Assembly (NCBI RefSeq): GCF_002441855.2 | Contig: NZ_CP029487.1 | Coordinates: forward strand, 4,018,349 to 4,082,348 | From: Eubacterium maltosivorans | GTDB lineage: Bacteria > Bacillota > Clostridia > Eubacteriales > Eubacteriaceae | Length of the DNA stretch: 64,000 bases | Reading direction: 5' to 3' | Shown: piece after piece, positions 58,978 to 64,000 of the stretch | Numbering within the stretch: the first letter of the stretch is position 1 | How the letters are laid out: the number at the start of each line of letters is the position of its first letter | Notes under the pieces: generated by a model | Database searches by the model: none | What the model saw: the letters and a program-made list of their open reading frames with translations, nothing else | Told to the model about the DNA's origin: nothing | Position numbers and translations under genes: made by a program

Positions 58978-60243
58978 ATGTCAAACGAAAAAGATGGAAT
59001 CAAACAGGTTTGCTGTTCTTTCTGCGGAAAGAGCCAGTCTCAGGTAAAGCGGATGGTTGCAGGACCAGGCGTCTACATTTGTGATGAATGTGTGGCCCTG
59101 TGTGAAGAAATCATTGCCAACGACTATGTGCCAAAGGAAATTGATTTTGAAAATGTGCCAACGCCCCGTGAGATTAAAGCAAAACTTGACGAATATGTTA
59201 TCTCCCAGCACCGCGCAAAACGAGCGCTGGCAGTAGCGGTATATAATCACTACAAGCGTATTAACGCAATGCTGGATACCGATGATGACGTTGAATTACA
59301 GAAAAGCAATATTATTTTAATCGGACCTACAGGCTCTGGTAAGACCCTTCTGGCCCAGACGCTGGCGCGGGTACTGGACGTACCCTTTGCCATTGCGGAC
59401 GCCACCTCTTTGACAGAAGCCGGTTATGTAGGCGAAGATGTTGAAAATATCCTGCTGAAGCTGCTTCAGGCAGCGGATATGGACGTTGAGCGCGCCCAGA
59501 AGGGGATTATTTATATCGATGAAATTGATAAGATCTCCAGAAAAAGCGACAATCCGTCTATTACCCGCGACGTCAGCGGTGAGGGCGTACAGCAGGCCCT
59601 GCTGAAAATTCTCGAAGGAACCGTTGCCAATGTTCCGCCGCAGGGCGGCAGAAAGCACCCGCATCAGGAATTTATTCAGCTCGATACCTCCAATATTCTC
59701 TTCATCTGCGGCGGTGCCTTTGACGGCATGGATGGCGTAATTGAGCGGAGAATGGAAAAGGGCTCTATGGGCTTCAGCGCAACAATCAAAACTTCTGACG
59801 AAAAGGCCAAGGAAGAGCTTCTCGATAACATCGAGCCTCAGGATCTGCTGAAATACGGTCTTATTCCTGAGTTTATCGGTCGTATTCCGGTCATTGCAAC
59901 CCTTCAGAATTTAGATGAAGAAGCATTGATTAATATTCTGACCGAGCCCAAAAACGCCCTGGTTAAACAGTATAAAAAAATGTTCGAAATCGAGGGTGTA
60001 GCGCTGGAATTTGAAAAAGACGCGTTAAAGGCCATTGCCGAGAAGGCGTTACAGAATGGTACTGGCGCGAGAGGACTCCGCGGTATTATTGAAAATATCA
60101 TGACAGACATTATGTTTGATATTCCTTCAGAGGAAGGCGTATCAAAGGTTATTATCACTAAAGATGTTGTCGAACAGCTGGAAGCGCCCGTTGTGGAAAC
60201 ACAGCCGAAAGCCAGCGAAGAAAAGACAACCAGTGTATCTTAG
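58978..60243 (+). CDS. clpX: ATP-dependent Clp protease ATP-binding subunit ClpX
   Basis: 421 residues. N-terminal zinc finger with C-S-F-C-G-K and [11 protein letters not shown]+ Walker A G-P-T-G-S-G-K-T and Walker [10 protein letters not shown]. The R-I-P-V-I sensor region and I-G-F-like pore loops follow. It unfolds substrates for ClpP. Confidence 0.98.
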   Translation: MSNEKDGIKQVCCSFCGKSQSQVKRMVAGPGVYICDECVALCEEIIANDYVPKEIDFENVPTPREIKAKLDEYVISQHRAKRALAVAVYNHYKRINAMLDTDDDVELQKSNIILIGPTGSGKTLLAQTLARVLDVPFAIADATSLTEAGYVGEDVENILLKLLQAADMDVERAQKGIIYIDEIDKISRKSDNPSITRDVSGEGVQQALLKILEGTVANVPPQGGRKHPHQEFIQLDTSNILFICGGAFDGMDGVIERRMEKGSMGFSATIKTSDEKAKEELLDNIEPQDLLKYGLIPEFIGRIPVIATLQNLDEEALINILTEPKNALVKQYKKMFEIEGVALEFEKDALKAIAEKALQNGTGARGLRGIIENIMTDIMFDIPSEEGVSKVIITKDVVEQLEAPVVETQPKASEEKTTSVS

Positions 60244-60252
60244 AATACCTGT

Positions 60253-60284
60253 AAAAAAGCAATCTTATGGGATTGCTTTTTTTA
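60253..60284 (+). terminator. Terminator after clpX
   Basis: AAAAAAGCAATC (60253-60264) pairs with GATTGCTTTTTT (60271-60282), continuing into a T run. It divides clpX from lon. Confidence 0.85.
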
Positions 60285-60329
60285 TAACTGAAAGACATCC
60301 CCTTTTATTTCTTAGAAAGGAGCAATAAA

Positions 60330-62714
60330 ATGAACATTGAGAATGATGAAATGACTTTAAATAATCATATCCAGAACCCTGTAGGCATGTCCGAAGAGAT
60401 CAAGGATGAGCAGAAGGGCCTGCCCATGATTCCCATGCGCGGTATGAGCGTGTTTCCGGGAATGGTGGTTCATTTCGACATCGGCAGGGATAAATCCATT
60501 CAGGCTCTTGAAACGGCCATGACAAGGGATCAGATTGTATTTCTGACCGAACAGAAGGATATAAAAATCGAAGACCCGGAACCGGAAGACATCTACAGTG
60601 TTGGCTGTGTAGCTAAGGTTAAGCAGATGCTAAAAATGCCAGATAACCTGGCCAGAATTCTCGTAGAGGTTCAGGAGCGGGCGAAAATTATCGAGTACCT
60701 TCAATACGAGCCTTTTTTTGAAGTGCTCTATGAGCCAGTCCAGAGTATTTATTACGATACCAAGGAAAATCAGGCGCTTATCCGCATGATCCGTTCGGCC
60801 TTTGCGACCTATATGACCATGACCCGTAAAATGGCGACAGACCTGCTGGCCTCATTGGACCTTGTGGACAATCCGGATAATCTTATTGACCTGATCTGCG
60901 CCAACCTGGTGCTGGAAAGCAAGGATGCTCAGCGAATTCTTCAGGAGACTGATGTGGAAAAACGCCTGATGATTACCTATGAGGTGCTGGTCAGCGAGCT
61001 GGAAATGCTGCGCATTGAACAGAATATTGACGCTAAGGTGAAATCAGAGCTGGATAAAAACCAGCGTGAATATGTTCTCAGAGAACAGATCAAGGTTATT
61101 CAGGAAGAGCTTGGCGAGGGCGACGTCATCGACGAGATTGAGGATTACCGTGAGCGCCTGGAAGCCCTTGAAGTCAGTGATGAGGTCCGGGAGAAAGTTA
61201 CCAATGAGATTAACCGCCTGAATAAAATCCCGGCAGGGTCTTCAGAGGCCGGCGTGATTGAAAGCTATATCGAGTGGGTTCTCGACCTGCCCTGGAACAT
61301 TATGACAGAGGAAACCCTCAACGTTGTGGAAGCGAGAAAGATCCTTGATCATGATCATTACGCATTGGAAAAGGTCAAGGAACGTATTTTGGAATACATT
61401 TCTGTACTCCAGCTGTCAAAATCTCTGAAATCACCGATTTTATGCCTTGTGGGACCGCCGGGGGTTGGTAAAACCTCCATTGCCAAGTCCATTGCGCGGG
61501 CATTGAACCGCCCTTATGTGCGGATGTCCTTAGGCGGGATGCGCGACGAGGCAGAGATTCGGGGACACCGAAGAACTTATGTGGGCGCGATTCCAGGCCG
61601 CATTATCTACCATCTGAAACAGGCAGAAGCCATGAATCCACTGTTCCTGCTGGATGAAATTGACAAGCTCAGCCAGGATTTTCGGGGGGACCCGGCGTCC
61701 GCCCTCCTGGAGGTGTTGGACCCGGAACAGAATAGTACCTTTACAGATAATTATCTGGAGCTTCCCTTTGATCTGTCCCATGTTATGTTCCTGACCACAG
61801 CCAACTCTCTTTCCACTATTCCGAGACCGCTGCTTGACCGCATGGAGATCATCGAGGTCAACGGTTATGTGGAAACAGAAAAACTGGAAATTGCCAAACG
61901 CTATCTGATTCCAAAGCAGCTGGAAATCCATGGATTAAGGGCCAGCAGCTGTAAGATCAGCCAGAAGGCACTGCAGAATATTATCAGCTACTATACCCGC
62001 GAGTCCGGTGTCCGTGAGCTGGAACGCCAGATTGCCCGTGTGTGCCGTGTGGCAGCCAAGGAAATTGTGGAAAACGGCAAGCAGAGCGTTTCCGTTACCC
62101 AGAAGAATCTGGATAAATTCCTGGGCATGGAACGTTACTCCTTTGACACTATGAACAATGTCAAAGAGGTAGGCCTGGTCAACGGACTCGCCTGGACCTC
62201 TGTGGGCGGCGAAACCCTTCAGATTGAAGTGGTTGTTGTCAAGGGAACTGGCAAGATCGTCATTACCGGCCAGCTTGGCGATGTTATGCAGGAATCCGCA
62301 AAGGCAGCCATCAGCTATATCCGTTCCAAGATATCTGAGCTGGGTATTGCCGAGGATTTCTATGAAAAGAACGATATCCATCTGCATGTGCCTGAGGGCG
62401 CAGTGCCGAAAGACGGCCCGTCAGCGGGTATTACGATGACCACGGCACTCATATCCGCTCTTACAGGTAGGCCAGTGCCTCAGAATCTGGCTATGACAGG
62501 TGAAATCACGCTAAGAGGCCGCGTGCTGCCTATCGGTGGACTGCGCGAAAAGCTGACCGCGGCTCACCGTGCAGGCATTAAGGAGATTATCCTGCCAAAG
62601 GAAAACCAGAAGGATCTCGAGGAAGTACCGGATATGGTACTGGAAGCCCTCAATATCCATCCAGTCAGCAAAATGGAAGAAGTTACAAAAATTGTATTTG
62701 AGGAGCTCAAATGA
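60330..62714 (+). CDS. lon: ATP-dependent protease Lon
   Basis: 794 residues. N-terminal substrate domain ([14 protein letters not shown]), AAA+ domain with G-P-P-G-V-G-K-T-S and F-L-L-D-E-I-D-K, and the C-terminal peptidase domain with the Ser-Lys dyad; catalytic Ser in [17 protein letters not shown] precedes the ATG. It overlaps the next gene by 4 bases (ATGA). Confidence 0.98.
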   Translation: MNIENDEMTLNNHIQNPVGMSEEIKDEQKGLPMIPMRGMSVFPGMVVHFDIGRDKSIQALETAMTRDQIVFLTEQKDIKIEDPEPEDIYSVGCVAKVKQMLKMPDNLARILVEVQERAKIIEYLQYEPFFEVLYEPVQSIYYDTKENQALIRMIRSAFATYMTMTRKMATDLLASLDLVDNPDNLIDLICANLVLESKDAQRILQETDVEKRLMITYEVLVSELEMLRIEQNIDAKVKSELDKNQREYVLREQIKVIQEELGEGDVIDEIEDYRERLEALEVSDEVREKVTNEINRLNKIPAGSSEAGVIESYIEWVLDLPWNIMTEETLNVVEARKILDHDHYALEKVKERILEYISVLQLSKSLKSPILCLVGPPGVGKTSIAKSIARALNRPYVRMSLGGMRDEAEIRGHRRTYVGAIPGRIIYHLKQAEAMNPLFLLDEIDKLSQDFRGDPASALLEVLDPEQNSTFTDNYLELPFDLSHVMFLTTANSLSTIPRPLLDRMEIIEVNGYVETEKLEIAKRYLIPKQLEIHGLRASSCKISQKALQNIISYYTRESGVRELERQIARVCRVAAKEIVENGKQSVSVTQKNLDKFLGMERYSFDTMNNVKEVGLVNGLAWTSVGGETLQIEVVVVKGTGKIVITGQLGDVMQESAKAAISYIRSKISELGIAEDFYEKNDIHLHVPEGAVPKDGPSAGITMTTALISALTGRPVPQNLAMTGEITLRGRVLPIGGLREKLTAAHRAGIKEIILPKENQKDLEEVPDMVLEALNIHPVSKMEEVTKIVFEELK

Positions 62715-63292
62715 AAGTAACCCAAGCCGAGATCGTCATCAGCGCGGTCCAGCAATCCCAATATCCTGAGGATAAACTGCCGGAAATCGTCCTGCTGGGG
62801 CGCTCTAATGTCGGTAAATCCTCTTTTATCAACACACTGATCCAGAGAAAGGGGCTGGCCCGTACCAGCTCCCAGCCTGGAAAAACACAGACCATGAACT
62901 TTTACAAGATCAATGATGCTTTCTATTTTGTGGACATGCCAGGCTATGGCTATGCCAAAGTTTCTAAAAAGGAACGTGAAAAATGGGGCGTTATGATTGA
63001 GGAATATCTTCAGAAGCGTGAGAACATGGTGCTGGTTTTTCTGCTGGTAGACAGCCGACACGAACCCACTGAGGATGACCGGCTTATGTACGACTGGCTG
63101 ACCTATTACGGCCTCGATCCGGTGATCATTGCGACAAAGGCCGATAAGATTTCAAAGGTACGGCAGAAAAAGGCGGTCGATAACATTTTCAATACGCTGC
63201 GGCCAAGAAAGCGGAGTGACGTTATTCTGTTTTCAGCAGCCACTAAGATGGGAAAAGACGAAGCCTGGGAAGTAATTGAAGAACGGCTGTAA
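62711..63292 (+). CDS. ysxC: Ribosome biogenesis GTPase YsxC/EngB
   Basis: 193 residues. G1 [10 protein letters not shown]2 region [12 protein letters not shown]3 D-M-P-G-Y-G-Y, G4 T-K-A-D-K. It helps assemble the 50S subunit. The start overlaps lon's stop, so translation is likely coupled, the usual lon-ysxC arrangement in Firmicutes. Confidence 0.96.
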   Translation: MKVTQAEIVISAVQQSQYPEDKLPEIVLLGRSNVGKSSFINTLIQRKGLARTSSQPGKTQTMNFYKINDAFYFVDMPGYGYAKVSKKEREKWGVMIEEYLQKRENMVLVFLLVDSRHEPTEDDRLMYDWLTYYGLDPVIIATKADKISKVRQKKAVDNIFNTLRPRKRSDVILFSAATKMGKDEAWEVIEERL

Positions 63293-63302
63293 ATTTTCAA
63301 AT

Positions 63303-63340
63303 AAAGCAGGCTTGCAGATAATAAGCCTGCTTTTTATTTT
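63303..63340 (+). terminator. Terminator after ysxC
   Basis: AAAGCAGGCTT (63303-63313) pairs perfectly with AAGCCTGCTTT (63323-63333), loop of 9, followed by TTATTTT. Confidence 0.9.
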
Positions 63341-63358
63341 AGCAGCCAGAGGAAAAAA

Positions 63359-64000
63359 ATGCTCAAGGAAAAAAACATCAGAGAAGCCGCCAGAGCGGCT
63401 GGAATAAAGATGATTGGCTTTGCAGAGCCACACCCTTTGACAGAGTGGCTGGAGCCACTGGAAAAACGCAGGAAGCAGGGCAGAGTCACGAGCTTTGAGC
63501 GCACGCCGCCGGCCAGGCGTATTGACTACGCTCAGGCTTTTCCAGAAGTAAAGGGGATCATCGTTATCGGTGTGCCTTACTCTGCGGAGCTGCCAGAGCC
63601 AGAGGATGACGCCGACCGAGGAAAAATCGCGTCGGTAGCCTGGGGACAGGACTATCATGAGGTGGTTACAGAAAAAATGGACAGCCTTATGGCGCTGTTG
63701 AAAGAAGCGGAGCCGTCCCTCGCATGCCGGACCTATGTGGACAACAGCCGCCTTCTGGACAGGGCCACAGCCTGGCGGGCTGGTTTGGGCTTTTTCGGCA
63801 AAAACAATACCCTCATCCATCCAGAATATGGCAGTTTCTTTTTTATCGGCCAGATACTGATAAATCGTTCCATTAATTTCGACCCTGTCAAGCCGCTTAA
63901 AAGCCGCTGTGGCGCCTGCCAACGCTGTCTTATGGCCTGCCCAAACCAGGCCCTGGGAGAGGGATATACGCTGGAGCCGGAAAAATGTGTTTCCTATCTG
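63359..64000 (+). CDS. queG: Epoxyqueuosine reductase, N-terminal part, cut by window end
   Basis: 214 codons without a stop, read from the sequence. The N-terminal DUF1730-like domain includes G-V-P-Y and V-D-N-S-R-L-L-D-R-A, and G-L-G-F-F-G-K-N-N-T-L-I-H is the conserved motif before the [4Fe-4S] ferredoxin part (C-G-A-C-Q-R-C-L-M-A-C-P). QueG is a cobalamin-dependent enzyme finishing queuosine in tRNA. AGAGGA precedes the ATG at 63359. The remainder lies beyond position 64000. Confidence 0.92.
   Translation, partial: MLKEKNIREAARAAGIKMIGFAEPHPLTEWLEPLEKRRKQGRVTSFERTPPARRIDYAQAFPEVKGIIVIGVPYSAELPEPEDDADRGKIASVAWGQDYHEVVTEKMDSLMALLKEAEPSLACRTYVDNSRLLDRATAWRAGLGFFGKNNTLIHPEYGSFFFIGQILINRSINFDPVKPLKSRCGACQRCLMACPNQALGEGYTLEPEKCVSYL

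Overview
The window reads as chromosomal DNA of an acetogenic member of the Clostridia/Firmicutes. The best fit is the Eubacterium limosum/callanderi group or a close Eubacteriaceae relative. This rests on a complete acetyl-CoA synthase/CO dehydrogenase cluster, Gram-positive housekeeping operons (rpmG-secE-nusG, hrcA-grpE-dnaK, clpP-clpX-lon-ysxC), strong AGGAGG ribosome sites, and many TTGACA/TATAAT promoters and U-tract hairpin terminators. The species is inferred from gene content and protein recall; no search was run.

Layout. 1-7.0 kb: end of acsE, then acsA, cooC and acsB of the Wood-Ljungdahl pathway, followed by a probable nickel-handling set: a His-rich protein, a CooT-like protein, a DUF3842 protein and a small paralogue of the His-rich protein. 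7.1-11.3 kb: a D,D-carboxypeptidase, a probable alpha-ribazole kinase (corrinoid salvage), tRNA-Arg(CCU), a beta-hydroxyacid dehydrogenase and small genes. 11.3-15 kb: rpmG-secE-nusG-rplK-rplA, then an L10 leader with rplJ-rplL; rpoBC does not follow. 15-20.4 kb: archaeal-type proS, a methionine-synthase-activation-like protein, a condensation-fold acyltransferase and its zinc-ribbon membrane partner, and a DUF2284 protein.

20.5-30.1 kb is the most unusual region. Small membrane proteins and two related lipoproteins precede an agr-type quorum-sensing locus: a LytTR regulator, an AgrC-like kinase, a short AgrD-like pheromone gene and AgrB. Between agrD and agrB sits a very AT-rich cassette with a secreted peptide, three permeases and an ABC ATPase. 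Matching 21-bp-spaced direct repeats of the AgrA/LytTR kind lie before one lipoprotein gene and before agrD, so the locus probably controls itself and that lipoprotein. 30.1-34.4 kb: a toxin-antitoxin pair and a phage-like replication/sigma-factor operon without integrase or structural genes.

34.4-47 kb: a WYL regulator and a PTP-like phosphatase on the minus strand, hemW, then hrcA-grpE-dnaK under a perfect CIRCE operator and dnaJ with its own promoter. Two long hairpin repeat elements lie here, one after hemW and one between grpE and dnaK. A TetR regulator, a YhgE/Pip membrane protein and a MarR regulator follow. 47-64 kb: radC, an RluA-type pseudouridine synthase, a class A penicillin-binding protein, a cupin, nth, a complete branched-chain amino-acid-type ABC transporter (livJ-H-M-G-F), trigger factor-clpP-clpX, lon-ysxC, and a queG cut by the window end. 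No transposase, integrase, CRISPR array or rRNA gene was seen.
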